Assembly: GCA_003255065.1 (NCBI GenBank)
Contig: QAOA01004742.1
Coordinates: forward strand, 880,153 to 944,152
Origin: Cercis canadensis
Lineage: Eukaryota; Streptophyta; Magnoliopsida; Fabales; Fabaceae
Reading direction: 5' to 3'
DNA: 64,000 nt
Shown here: piece by piece, positions 1-11,950 of the stretch
Numbering within the stretch: position 1 is the first letter of the stretch
Layout of the letters: every line of letters begins with the position of its first letter
Notes under the pieces: model-generated
Seen by the model: only the letters and a program-made list of their open reading frames with translations
What the model was told of the DNA's origin: nothing
Database searches by the model: none
Made by a program: the position numbers and the translations under genes

Positions 1-882
1 GAATGAGATGGACAAAGTGAAAAACCTTAGATGCATTTGCACACAGCACTTTGTCGCCAGTTGTTGGGACGTCCTTCCATCCTGTCTTATCTTTACTTAA
101 TCCAAATAGGGAACCCGCTTCTTCTATTTTTCACTTCCTTTTTCTTAATCATCTCTCGTCAATAATTGCCCAAATTAACGCGGTTTTAATTATATATGAC
201 CATCACAAAAACAAATATATTTGACTTTACCATATATACGTTGTAGTGACAGATTTGAAAATTAAAATAAAAATAAAAAAATGCAATTGGGATTATAAGC
301 GAAAGAAATTTTAAAAAATGACTTTTTCCATCTTAGATAAATATAAAGAGAGCATTTTATACTCTTTACGAAACGGTTTAAACAATAATGAATGGCAATA
401 TCAATTATTTGAAGAATTATTTAGTTTTAGTATACAGAAATTAACTCGACTGATATCCTTATAATAAAAACTAAAAAAATAATAGCAATATCAATCAAAC
501 CAAGCTCTTGAGCCATATATATATATATATATATGAAAGTGAGTTAATTTAATTAAAGTATGTGATTTATATTCATCAGCTGTTAAGTTATTGAATTATT
601 TTAAACCTACGTTACTTAAAAAACATGAAGACGTAAATTGTGGCGAAGATGCACGTGACATGGTATGTTGGTGATTGGATAAATAAGGGAGCGGCAAAAG
701 CAAAGAAACAAGTTAACCCGTAGGGGCTAACTATTCAAAACAGCCTATACTAAACCTATATATATATATATACCATAACCATAATATGGTATGGCCAATT
801 GCATTTTGGAAGGAACAAAATATAAATTAAAAGAAACAAATAGCACTATGTTACCACATTTTTATGTTATTATTTTATATTA

Positions 883-1190
883 TACTCCTTTTAGTTGGGT
901 AATATTAAGTGGGACTTATAGTGTAATTTTGGTGTCATTACAAAAATCTTAAAATACTAAGTCACCTAATATGCACTAGAACATACAATTTCTTATAAAA
1001 TATAAAAACAACACTATATAATAAAGTTTGCTAAGAAGTAAACTTGAAATAGTTATTTTTTTACATACTTTTTTATATCATAATTATTATATTTTATAAA
1101 AAATTATATGTCTTGACATATATTGAATAACTTAATTTTTTTATATATTTACAATGATATTAAAATTATACTGTAATTTTTAATAAGTTC
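883..1190. repeat. MITE-like element, family copy 1
   Basis: The left end (about 890-960, containing TTGGGTAATATTAAGTG) and the right end (about 1145-1190) are imperfect inverted copies, and the middle is AT-rich with no coding potential. The left arm is homologous to the reverse complement of the right end of the element at about 49945-50256, so the two are members of one short non-autonomous DNA transposon family. The exact ends and target duplication are not resolved, so the coordinates are approximate. Confidence 0.5.
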
Positions 1191-1966
1191 TATGCATAAA
1201 TATAAAATAATAGCATAAGAAAGTAATAAAAAAAAATAAAAAAGGGATGTAACGTGAAAAAGCGATCAGCAGTCACTTTCAAACTTGTCGTTACACATCG
1301 AAGGGGCTGGGGCCACGTGAGTTGACCCTAACTCACGTGCACAGAGACAAAACGACTTTGCAACAGAACCACTTGGGAGTTGGGATAGGCCAACCCTGAC
1401 CTAATGATGGGTCCCTCTCACTCTGGGCTTTGCCTCCATACCAAAGCCCATCAAACTTAATACTGGAAACCGCGGCCAAAAATAAATAATAAAATACAGA
1501 ATATTTACTGCTCTCTTCCCCTAATTCTCTTCCATAAGATACATGGATATTGGTGCAAACCAATAAATAAAAAACGGGAAGAAAAAATTGAACAGAATAA
1601 AATATTATATTCAATTATGAAAAATTAAAATTTTAGTTGAAAGTCGTTGAAGTAGGTCGAAGTAGAAAAACACTAATTCAACTTCAATTTCAACTTCAAC
1701 TTCCTAAATACCCAAAAACAAAAGAAAAAAGGAAAAATAATATCTTACTTTTGTTCCGACTCTTTGACGACCAACTTGCAGTTTTATCCACCACAAGCGC
1801 TTTCAGGATAAAACTTTGTCGTTTAGTTTTGTGGTTGAGGAGGAGATAATAAAAAAGAGAACAAGTTTTAACCAATGAAATACTTGTCTGCTTATGTGGC
1901 TAAATGATGATGCCTAAGTTGTCGCCTATAGGCTGTGACATGTAAATTGCTCGGAGCAGACTCAAC

Positions 1967-2319
1967 TAGGGATGGCAATGGGAGATGAGCGGGGTAAGGA
2001 CGTTCCCATGCCTCATCTTTCATTGGAGATTTTTTTTAACAATTTTATTCTTGTTCTATTGAATGCTATGTCCATTTCATTTACCAATACAATTATAATT
2101 TTGAAAATGAAAAATATTTTTGTATGTAATATATATTATATTATATATATGTACAATACAAAACAAACATAAGATATATATTGCCTTCCCTGTTTTTGAC
2201 CCTATAAAATTATCTATTTAAATTCTCATTCACATTCTTATACCTATTTTTATGTCATATACCTGTACCGAGTAAAAATAATAGAGCTTTATTGGGTATG
2301 GATCAAATTGTTATCCCTA
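1967..2319. mobile_element. Old hAT-type non-autonomous element
   Basis: The element starts TAGGGATGGCAATGGGAG and ends with the inverted, diverged counterpart (reverse complement TAGGGATAACAATTTG). It is flanked by an imperfect 8-bp duplication, GACTCAAC at 1959-1966 and AACTCAAT at 2320-2327 (6 of 8 match). An 8-bp duplication with a TAGGGATGGCAA-type end fits the hAT superfamily. It shares its terminus with the better preserved copy at 58634-59495. It is 353 bp, AT-rich and encodes nothing. Confidence 0.6.
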
Positions 2320-3763
2320 AACTCAATAGAGTAAATGTCTAATTTTTAAAAAAATCTTTTATCAAAGAGTAAAAATTAGTGACTAGTGAATATTCTCCTC
2401 TTATTTAGTTAAGATTAAAAAAATAATATACATCAGTAATTATGCAATAAAATATAATACATAAAAAAGATATTGTTATCCGTTGTGGAGCCATCCAATG
2501 AAAGATCAAATTGAATAATTTTTGTTTAAACAAATGATATATTAACCGTCAATCTTAAAAAATAATATTTTAAAAAAGAGCTATAAGTTGTGAGAGTGGG
2601 AATGCTAATTGGTGGATACTTGACAAAACATCTCTTATAATAAACAACTTAATCAAATTAATTAAGCAGAGATTCCCATACATAAAGACAGCGTACCAAG
2701 TTCATGTACGCAGTTGGCGAGGTTGCTTCTTCAACATATAATAATGTCAAACACTTTATTTAATTACCTAAAGTCTTCTCTCACTCGCTATATTCTTATT
2801 AGATATGAATTGCAGAATCGCTCTATTTTAAATTAGCAAGATGCCGCATAGAACGTGACATTTGAATACAATGCACTTTATTATAGTTATAATTATAACT
2901 AAATACACCCCAATCATTAGTTATGTGTTACATGTTCAAATTTCAGTTTTGTTCAACAAATTCAAAATACTTTAAAAGAAACAAAAAAAACAAGATTGAA
3001 AATAAGAAATATGAAAAGTAATGAAATGGAATAAAAATCGTTCCAGATCTCTCACGTTCTCACCAAGTAAATTACTATTATAGGGTTGTGCAGATACTTA
3101 AGCATTCGGCTAAAAGAATAAAACAGACAACTTGTTGCATAAAGCAAGAAGTTTCCAGTTTGTGAACCAAAACAAATAAAAAGAGAAACATCAACTTTTT
3201 TTTTTTCTTTTTATTTTGTTAATAAATAGTACTGAAACAGAAAATAAAATTTTTTTAAAAAAAATGATTGCTTAGTGCTTATACTATTATATTTTAGATC
3301 ATAATTACAATAGTATTCATATAAACTCTGTTATATGTATATAGTTATTATGTAAAAATAAATAAATGTTTATTGATTTTTTATGTGAGATGAGTTTTTA
3401 TTTTTAACGCATAGCACTACTATATAATAAAAAGTAAGTATTGGAAGAGAGTGAGTGAATGTTTCTTTGGAAGAAGCAAAAGCAATCCGTAAATAGCGGA
3501 ATACCGCAGAAGGCGACACCCTGGCGCTCTTTTTAATTTTTAATTTTTTCTCCTTTCCTTAAAAGGGAGTATGATTAATAAACAAATCAATAGATTTGCT
3601 ACTGATAATAGAGAGAGAGAGAGAGAGAGAGAGAAATAAAGAGAAGAGAGAGGGATTTGTGTTTGCCCGGCAAGGTTGGACATTCCCTTGCTAAGGAATC
3701 AGTTTAGGGATCAGTTAACAAATCCCTTTTAATTTGCGTGTCTATATAATTCTCAAACGCACT

Positions 3764-4003
3764 CTAGATTAAAAAGCGACTTTAATAATGTATTTTAAAA
3801 TTTTAATTTTATAAATAATTTTTCTTTTTATTTTATTTTTTATTTTTTAAATATTATATCATTTTATAAAATAAAAAAAAAATCAATCTTACAATATATA
3901 CAATTGTGTCAAGATTGTTCTAGCTTAATAAAAACTACACTAAATATAAAAAATATAATATTTATAAAATTAAAATTTTAAAATATATTATTAAAATTGA
4001 TTC
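3764..4003. repeat. AT-rich foldback MITE
   Basis: About 3782-3826 and about 3953-3999 form a long imperfect stem built on TTTTAAAATTTTAATTTTATAAATA. The sequence ACGCACT flanks both sides (3757-3763 and 4005-4011), and the wider 9-bp window matches at 7 of 9 positions, so it is a candidate Mutator-type target duplication. There is no coding content. Confidence 0.45.
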
Positions 4004-7000
4004 CACGCACTTTTTTATTTCTCAAAAAAAAGTTATTACTTTTGTTTAAAATAGTGTTATGTTAAGCTACGATTTTGATAGGGATAGCTAAAAATGTATA
4101 ATATAATATTCTTCGGCTTGTTGTTCGTATTAAGTGGGTAGACGCGTGTCGATTTATCCGTGGAATCCGCATCACATCACGTGATTAAAAATGTTTGCCT
4201 ACCTCATCGTCACCTTCTCAGTTCACGTGGCCAACTCACCCCACCTTGCTGGTGGCCCCTCACCAATATTACGTTATCCCGTTTTTCTCTCTCTTTAACT
4301 ATTAAACAACATAAATGTTGTTTTTTTTTTTTAAAAAAAAAGTTTTCTTGCGTGTAAATTGGTCTTTGATTTCACCTATTTATTTTCTTAAATGGAATTA
4401 TTACTTTTATCCCTCAAATAATTAGATGCCGGGGGATTATTTTCATAAAATCACCAATTTAATAAAACCTTTCTTTTTGTTGAATAATCATTTGTATCAC
4501 ATTATTATTTAATACGAAATAAAATATAAACTCGTCAATTAAACAGTAGTTTTAGAAAAAACTAATTTTTAAATGTAAATAGTATTTATGCATGTAATGA
4601 CATATAGGCTTAATGAAACTTTCTTTAAGCATACAAATTAGAATATTAGATATCAATAGTAATATTTTTATAATATTTTTTAGCATATTGTCTTCTATGT
4701 ACAAAATTTTATATTAGTTTTGAAGAATATGGCTAATATTATAAGAGTAGTCTTAATTATAAAATCCAATATGAATCCGTAAATACGTTGATTGTAGTTG
4801 TGATTATGAATTAATTGTAGTTTATTTTAAATTTGTTTACTCATTTATTTTAAGATGATTTATAGGAGAAGAAAATAAATAAAGGATAATGATTAAGAAA
4901 AGCCATATGATATATATAGAAAACATAAATGATATGTCCACTATTTAATTCCATAATATTTCTCACAGGGAAGGATTTGATTGGATTTGAATCACTAAAA
5001 AAATGTTTGAACGATTTAGTTAAAATAATAAAATGTAAATTAATTAAGGCCTATAGTAATAAAAAATATATAAATAAAATTATAATAAACATAACATAAT
5101 TCTAGAAAAACAAAAACAAAAACAGAGAGAGTAATAGAGGAACTAGAAGGGTAAGGCATGTGATAGTGACATAGCGTATGCATACGTGTTTTAGACCCCT
5201 CCATTCTTTCACTCCCGAGTCCCTCCCATTCTCTGACCTGTTATCAGAATTCAGTATCGAGAGAGATAAGAGAAGGGAAGAGAGGAGTTTGTTATAAATA
5301 CGTGAGCATAGTACACAGCGCACGTGAGCACACAGTCACTCACGTGCGCCCATCCCCTGCCGTTCATCTACCACACTCTCTGCCGCCTCGCGTGCGGTGG
5401 GGACCCTCAACTCTCCCCACCCTCTCTCTCTCTATCTCAGGACCGTTTCGGCTCCTCTTCTCTCTTCTCTTGTCTTTCCGCTCCGTTTCCAGTCTGACGT
5501 CGTTAACTGCTGTTACCAATCGTTACATGGTGTCCGTTATGTCTTTGGGCTTCAATGAATTGACCAATTTAACCTTAATGTAATGCCTTCCTGTTAACTT
5601 CATTACTGTTAGGTTTCCTTTTAAATAAAATGAACATTTTTGTCTCTATCTAGTATTTACTTTTAAACTTCATAATAACTATTAGGAGGACGTAGAATTA
5701 GATGGTAGCTGGTGTGAGAAAAAAGGTTCATAGGATTTGGACATTTTATTTGTCATGCAAATTAGTTTCTGCTATCAGACCAATTCCTTAGAAAAATTTT
5801 TGGGTTAGAATATAGCGATGAATGGCAGCATCAAATTTAGCGGACGAGTTATCTGTTTTGCAATATATAATAATACTGTGAATTGAATTGTATATAAAAA
5901 TATCTCTATTTTCTGCAATATAACTCAGACATTCAAATTGCTTGTACTTGTACTAGTATAAAACAATAATTATAAATAAATAAAAGTTGGATTAAATTAC
6001 GGTATTATATTTTGTGATCTGGACAGCTCACCTGGTTTTCCTATTGGACAGCCCTAAGTTGTGTATAAATACTAAATAATTATTTGGTGTGAGAAAGGGA
6101 AGGGGCAGCTTGGGAATGGAAGAAATAGAAAGAAGGAAGGAAGGAATGTGTTATGACTTACGGGCGTGGATTGAAAATTTTTTAGGGATTTTATAGAAGC
6201 AATAGCACGTGCTTTAAGACTTGGCGGGTGGCGGTGGGAGCTCCCTTTCTTTCTATCTTTCTATCTATCTTTGAGAGAGAGTGTTTGTGTGTCGCTTTCT
6301 TTCTCGTGACGGTGTCACGTGGGGGTCGGTAGGGGACCCACAAATTCACCCGTCAAAAAGAAAAGCAAAGGCAAATACTTAGTGGGGGCATGTGCTCTCC
6401 TTTCTCAACTGACCTGTCGTTTATGGGTCATTGAACTCTGATAGAGAGACCCTATGACGTGGCTCCCTCACGTGCCCTTCTTCCTTGCGCTTTTGTCTAG
6501 GCCTAGGCCTTATAGCTACAACGTGGACCCACATATAGTAGGACAAGTGTCTCCATCCACCTCCGCACTACCATGCAAACAAGTAGAGTACTCATCATTT
6601 TAATAATTATAATAACACTTTTTTTATATTATTTTTAAGATAATTTATTAAGAGCAAAGATTAATAAATCTTATACGCAAGTATTTTTAAACAAATTTCT
6701 TTGAAAAATATTTATTTTTAGAATTCATTTTCTCTCTCTTAAATACTAAAAACTTTAAAATAATTATCTTTTATTTTTTTAATTATTACATAAATAAAAT
6801 TAGATTTTTTATTAAGAGAATAACGTATAACACTAACTTAATAAACTTATGTTGTGCGTGTAATAACAATTAAATTTAATTAAAAACTTTTTATATGGTT
6901 CAATAACATTAACTCCTCAATTGTATATTTTCTCTTGCAACAATCCTCATTACATAATGTTTTTTTAAAAAGACCACTCTTTTCCGGTTTTCTTTTTTGT

Positions 7001-7396
7001 TTTCGATTTTTCATGTGAAGGAGAAAAAGACAAAAGAAAAGGAAAGAAAAGATGAAGGTCCCTTGTGATGGTGGACCGTGCCTTTCCATTTTGAGGCACG
7101 TGACATGGACATATGGTTCGAGTTTAAATTCCTATTCCCTTGTTTGTAAATTGCGTAGCTCAATTAGGCCTTTGTTGTAGGTCTAGAGCAATTGGACCTG
7201 AGTCACTGGAAGATTGTTGGGCTGACACTAACCATACCACAACTTGGGCTAATTTAATTAAGTTTTCCTCTGTCTGCATCTGTCAACAAACAATTTACAG
7301 GTGAGGTTGCTTTACAGTTAGAACAACTCAAATCTGATCCTAGCAACAAGATAAAAAAGAACCATTAAGCTATCCTATGATAAAAAGCCTGGTAAG

Positions 7397-9881
7397 TCAT
7401 AATGTTCTAGCAGAACCCACTTTGTCCAACATAATGGAGTTGACAACATTGTTCACAAAAGCATAAAAGCATTGTCTGCAAGAATTAGGCATTAAGGTCG
7501 ATTTATGAAGCGGCTTAACATCATCTTCACTGTGGTTGCATTTGCATACTGAGCTTGAGGAGCAAATATCAGACTTTTGCTGCTCTGATCTGCAAACAGA
7601 CAAGATGGTGTGAGTTGCACACCTTGCAACTTCCTTAAACGTGTCAACACCTGCATCAGCCACATCTTTGACTAAATAATTGATTCAAGTCACTCACAAT
7701 AATCATTTCCTTGCAGCATGATGTGACTAATATGATACTAGTGCTAAATTGGTAAACGCCAGCCACAAGAAAAATAAGAGGACGAGAAAGCAAGAAAAGG
7801 CATTAATTTTATGTCTCTGGAAATTCTCTCACTCTCCAATCGACGAAAAAATAAACCAAGAAAGAAGTAGCTGGATACACACATGACGCAACATAAAACT
7901 CAAGAGTATAAGCTTTAAAAAAACCAATCAAGGATAAATAAATTAGACTATAATTTAGTTCACACTAGCCATCTTACACACAAACATCTAAGCATGTATA
8001 TCTAGGCTTAATTACATGTGATTTAAAAAATGTGTCATATTATGAGCATACCTAACTTTTTGTCCCTGCTTAGAACCTTCAGATTGAGCTTGACAAGAGA
8101 CTTTATCTCATTTTTGGCATCATCGTTTTCACCCGTCTTTCCACCATGACAACTTTCAGCCAATCTTTGGTTTCTATTTGAATTACCCACCTCCCCGCAA
8201 GATGAAGGTGTCCCAACACACTTTCCATGAGAAGGAGCTGAACCTACGAAAGTTGCCCAGGAATCAAACGTGCTTTGCTCCTTAGCAACATTTTTCTCTC
8301 CACTTTCATGACAGGAAACACCCTGAATACTAGCATGAACCTTTCTGGTAAATGGAAGTTCACAATGTTCTGGTAATTGAGTAGCTGAATGGTCCCTAAT
8401 ATGTTGCATCACCTTTTTGGTTGTGACTTTTCTCTGCTTCTGCATTTGCAACTTTAAAGGCCGGTGATTTTCCAAATTTTTCTTGACGCCACTGGTTCTT
8501 TGCTGAGTTTGCTGCATCATCTTTGCCCTGTTCATCATTTTCCAGGCCTTATCAACATCTTTCAAGCCTTTGTCACGCAATTTGCTGCTAGAAGGACCAT
8601 GTTGGATTGAGGAATGTTGCAGGCTTATGGAAGGCATAGAATGCGGTGGATCTGATTTGCCATTTTGTCTTTGACTAATTAGCTCACCATATCTAGAATT
8701 GCTACAGAATCCTAATGAACCACTTCTTAAAGCATTCCAATTTTCACGCAATGCTTGTATGCTACGGCGCACATAGCGACAACGATGCAATGTCCTTGCG
8801 CCCAACTTAGGACTAGAAGACTGGTTTTGTTGTGAAGGAGGTGTTCTTGGTCTAGTAACCACTTGCCTATTTGGTTCTCTCAGAATATTAAACAGGGTTA
8901 CACTAGTCTCAGCCCTTGGCATCACATTTTGTTGGTCTATTTCATTAAAATCGCTGGTGCCCGCCCGGAAAAAAGTACAATCATGACAAAACCAATCACC
9001 TTCAGGCACAGTATAGCCCAGGTCAACACAGTATGTATGAGAAGCGGTATCACAACGATCACAAAGTAATAGCAGGCTTTCATCTCTATTACCATGACAC
9101 ACACTACACTGCACTTCTGCATAAGGATCAATGGGACCAGTTGTCATATTTCCATGAGGATGGTAAACCTACAACATGTCAAATATCAAAATCGGCATTT
9201 TAATATTAGTAAAGTAACACTAAGCTATACCATATTAAGTAGCATTATATGGTGTATTGCATGTATAGCAGAATCCATAGACTACAACGGATAACTTGAA
9301 CAGCCAAAAGATATCACCAAGACTTTGTTATTGCCTTCAGTAAGTTTTGCGTTTCAGGAATTTCTCTTGATTTATCTATTAGGGACCAAATTGAGAATAA
9401 CCCTATCTATGGAAGAGTAAAATAGGGGCTTACTAAAATATTTTTCATATGCTATCACCATAAATCAATAAAACCATAATCTGAGACAAAACTAGTAAAT
9501 ATAATCAAATAGATAAAAATGACACCCAAACTTTTAAACAAGCAGTGTGTTAGCTCTGACCTGGTCGCGAACAGGAACCTTAATGACCCTAAAGGAAGTA
9601 TTGTGCTTGGGCGATCTATGAATGGTGGAGAATCTCTGTCTACAAATTGGGCATCGAGACTCATGCTTAGCCCATTCCATGATGCACACGAAGCAAAAGT
9701 AGTGGTTGCAGCAATCAATTTCACCTCTGATTGATACCCCATTATCGGCATAGCAAATTCCGCACTGGTTATCGTTACCTTCGCTTTCAGAGGTTGATTC
9801 TTTGGTTGAACTCTGAGTTTTCAGTCGTTTGTTCGAGGAAGTAGAAGTTGAAGCTGAGTCTGAGTCTGAGCCGCACGACAT
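7397..9881 (-). CDS. PHD and RING finger protein, three exons
   Basis: Exons on the minus strand are 9881-9561, 9168-8052 and 7671-7397, joined by CAG|GT...AG introns with phase preserved (570 residues). The N-terminus is Ser-rich. A C3HC4 RING lies at residues 40-80 (C40, C43, C58, H60, C63, C66, C77, C80), and a C4HC3 PHD finger at about 128-171. A long Ser/Lys-rich tail follows. The last exon carries a conserved-looking segment (DTFKEVARCATHTIL). Plant proteins with this RING-PHD order are putative E3 ubiquitin ligases that read histone tails; nuclear action is inferred. The ATG at 9881 is chosen because the acidic Ser-rich start leads straight into the RING. I recognise the domain pair, not a named gene. 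Confidence 0.88.
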
Positions 9882-10346
9882 TTTTTGTTGGAGCTCCGAG
9901 GTCCTCCCCCTACCCCGGATATCAGAAACGTTCCAGATAACAAGAAACTTGCTGTACTATTAACATGGTATCAAAGGAGTGCCGTGGCCCAATTAGTATA
10001 TTTTTTCAACTTACGAGATTGGGCCTGTGGCCCAATATTCATGGTGCATTATTTCTTTCAATACTAAAATGCTGGGTTCTGAATCAAGATCCGAATTGCT
10101 GAGAAAGCCCACATCTTTTTCCTAATCTAATTTGTGTTGTTTTAATTTTTTTTTTCTAGAGTAAAGTAATGTTCAAATATTAAAAAAAAAAAGAGTTATT
10201 TTTTTTTTGTGTGTACTCTTTTCTACTTTAAATTTGAGCATGTAATCTATAAGTTCTGAAAACAACATTACTATTATTTTGCCACAAGCCAGTTACTTTA
10301 ATTCAATGCCCTAAAGAAAGCAATTAACAAACTTAATTTATAGTAA
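9882..10346. other. Intergenic spacer upstream of the RING-PHD gene
   Basis: Short AT-rich spacer with T runs and A runs near 10140-10215. It should contain the promoter of the minus-strand RING-PHD gene. I see no further gene. Confidence 0.5.
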
Positions 10347-11299
10347 TGTTTGGTACCAGCTATGTTTTTAGATTCTTGAAAAAATAAGGTGGGAATAAAG
10401 CTTACCCATATTTAATACAGGAGTTAAAAAATTATTCTCAAAAATAAAAGATACTTGAGAATGAAAATTTGTTCACAAAATGGGAATAAAACTTTTCCAC
10501 CTCTTGACTTGGGAATAAAACTTTATTGGGAATGAAAAAATTTTCTTCGTTCTTTTCCCTTCTTCATTCACGCTCACTCTCATCTCGCTCTACTTCTCTG
10601 TTCGTTGCTTCACCGACACATCGGCAGGTCCATGCAAACCATTCGCTCCAATTTCTTTCAAGATGACCATAGTTGCTCCTTCACTGCATCCGCCACCAAA
10701 AAATCTGCATGCGTTTCCAAAAACTTGACCGATTCGGTCATTGACATGAGGCTCAGTGAACTTGCATCAAAGAACAGCAAACTCCCAAGTCGTCTTCTAC
10801 GGAGAAGGAGTTGCTTGATCTTTCTCAAGCTTTCAATGACTTCTTGGCTTGTAGCAGCGATATTTCAGGGGAGTTGCAGAGGTTGGCGACTTTGCCTTCA
10901 TCGAAAAATCGAGCTCTGATGGAGTACTGAAACCCCTTGTGGAGCTGGTGGCAGAGCAAGGGATGGGTATGGCTGAAAAGGCAATGGTGGTGCTTAATAG
11001 CTTGGCGGGGATTCAGGAAGGGAAGGATGCGATTGTAGAAGAAGGTGGAATAGCTGCTCCTATGGAAGCAATTGAAGACGGGTCAGCGAAGGGGAAGGAA
11101 TTTAAGGGTATTTTTGAAAAAATTAATTATATTCATGGGAATGGATTAATTGAACCAAATATGAGAATGATATTATTCTTAGAAAATTTAAGTGATAACC
11201 AAATATAAGAATGTCAATTTTTTTAGTAATTTCATTCATGAGAATAGGACTCCCAAAAAAATAAAAATTCCTAAAAAAGATGATAGCTGGTACCAAACA
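10347..11299. mobile_element. Small TIR transposon carrying gene fragments (Pack-TIR)
   Basis: A perfect 17-bp inverted repeat, TGTTTGGTACCAGCTAT, lies at 10347-10363 and, inverted, at 11283-11299. Between them sit AT-rich subterminal sequences and a 0.5-kb GC-richer block that encodes pieces of an armadillo-repeat protein. No transposase is present, so the element is non-autonomous. The terminal TGTTTGGTA motif is common in PIF/Harbinger and some hAT MITEs. I could not settle the superfamily because no clean target duplication is visible (a TAA next to the right end is only a candidate). Confidence 0.65.
10605..11120 (+). pseudogene. Chimeric fragment of an armadillo-repeat protein gene
   Basis: The first part (about 10605-10785) reads in one frame as the N-terminal region of plant ARM-repeat proteins related to U-box proteins (GRSMQTIRSNFFQDDHSCSF, then LTDSVIDMRLSELASKNSK). 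After a frame change it continues in a frame encoding LDLSQAFNDFLACSSDISGE. After a stop near 10927, a second block (about 10928-11103) encodes one C-terminal armadillo repeat (KPLVELVAEQGMGMAEKAMV onwards). The intervening repeats are missing. Two separated pieces of one gene were therefore fused, frameshifted and enclosed in the TIR element. No intact product is expected. Confidence 0.75.
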
Positions 11300-11827
11300 C
11301 TGTTCCTAATCATATTCTTCAATCTTCAGGCATATTCTCTCTTTATTACGATTTGATTCTGCACCCACCAGATTACGATCTCATTCCATAGTTGGTGATC
11401 GATACACATTTTTTCCTGCCAAAATAAAATTTATTTTGTTCTTACCCAAAAAACAAACCATATATTTTTTCACGTAATTTTCGCTTGAAACCAGGAAAAT
11501 GCCTTAATATACTGATCATTAATTGGGCAAAATAAACCGATTCTAAAATATTCTTTTTTTCTTCTCAAATTGCGATCATAATTATGATGAGCACTCTATG
11601 AAGTATGAACCATATAAAAATTAATTGGTCTAGGGAATATTGACAGAATATATTTTTTTAAAAAAAAACTTTTGGAAACAGTTTGGTGTATATATAAAAG
11701 AAAACCCTTACGATAATACGCGTTCATTGCAGAATCCCTGTATATACACGTGGTTCATTATTAATTGACAATGCCTCCATTCACATATTTAATAGTACAA
11801 TATATTATTACCAAAACTCATATAAAA

Positions 11828-11872
<45 letters not shown>

Positions 11873-11950
11873 CATTCGTTTCCATAGCCTTCTCCCTTGG
11901 TAACTTGTTCAACTTTCTGAACCCCACCCCGCCGCCACGCCACCACTACC
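11300..11950. promoter_or_regulatory. Upstream region of the UGT89B-like gene
   Basis: AT-rich spacer with a TA microsatellite at about 11832-11869, ending about 80 bp before the UGT start codon. A CACGTG box lies near 11749. No other gene is visible. It is the probable promoter and 5' leader of the gene at 11951. Confidence 0.45.

Larger units (their letters stand above)
652..7102. promoter_or_regulatory. Cluster of CACGTG (G-box) sites
   Basis: Perfect CACGTG palindromes lie at 652, 1314, 1334, 4178, 4224, 5321, 5341, 6206, 6316, 6469 and 7097. Several are paired 15-50 bp apart (1314/1334, 4178/4224, 5321/5341). G-boxes are bound by plant bHLH and bZIP factors. The density is roughly nine times that of the rest of the window. 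Function is inferred only from motif density. Confidence 0.35.
1..7396. other. Gene-poor intergenic region
   Basis: No reading frame in this 7.4 kb resembles a known protein. The longest frames (about 93 codons, for example near 1333-1614 and 5302-5583) are low-complexity or lie in pyrimidine-rich DNA. The stretch holds a TA microsatellite near 514-533, a GA run near 3611-3633, three transposon-like elements listed separately, and eleven CACGTG boxes. A TATA-like TATAAATA at about 5292-5299 followed by CT-rich sequence (about 5420-5490) looks promoter-like, but I could not attach a coding region to it. It may be regulatory DNA or a non-coding transcript. Confidence 0.6.

Noticed and set aside
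5302-5583. 93-codon plus-strand frame after a TATA-like motif
   Set aside because: Composition is pyrimidine-driven (Ser/Leu/Pro), with no domain and no splice-supported continuation.
7110-7135. GGTTCGAGTTTAAATTCC, resembling a tRNA B box
   Set aside because: No matching A box or cloverleaf arms are visible nearby; a chance match.
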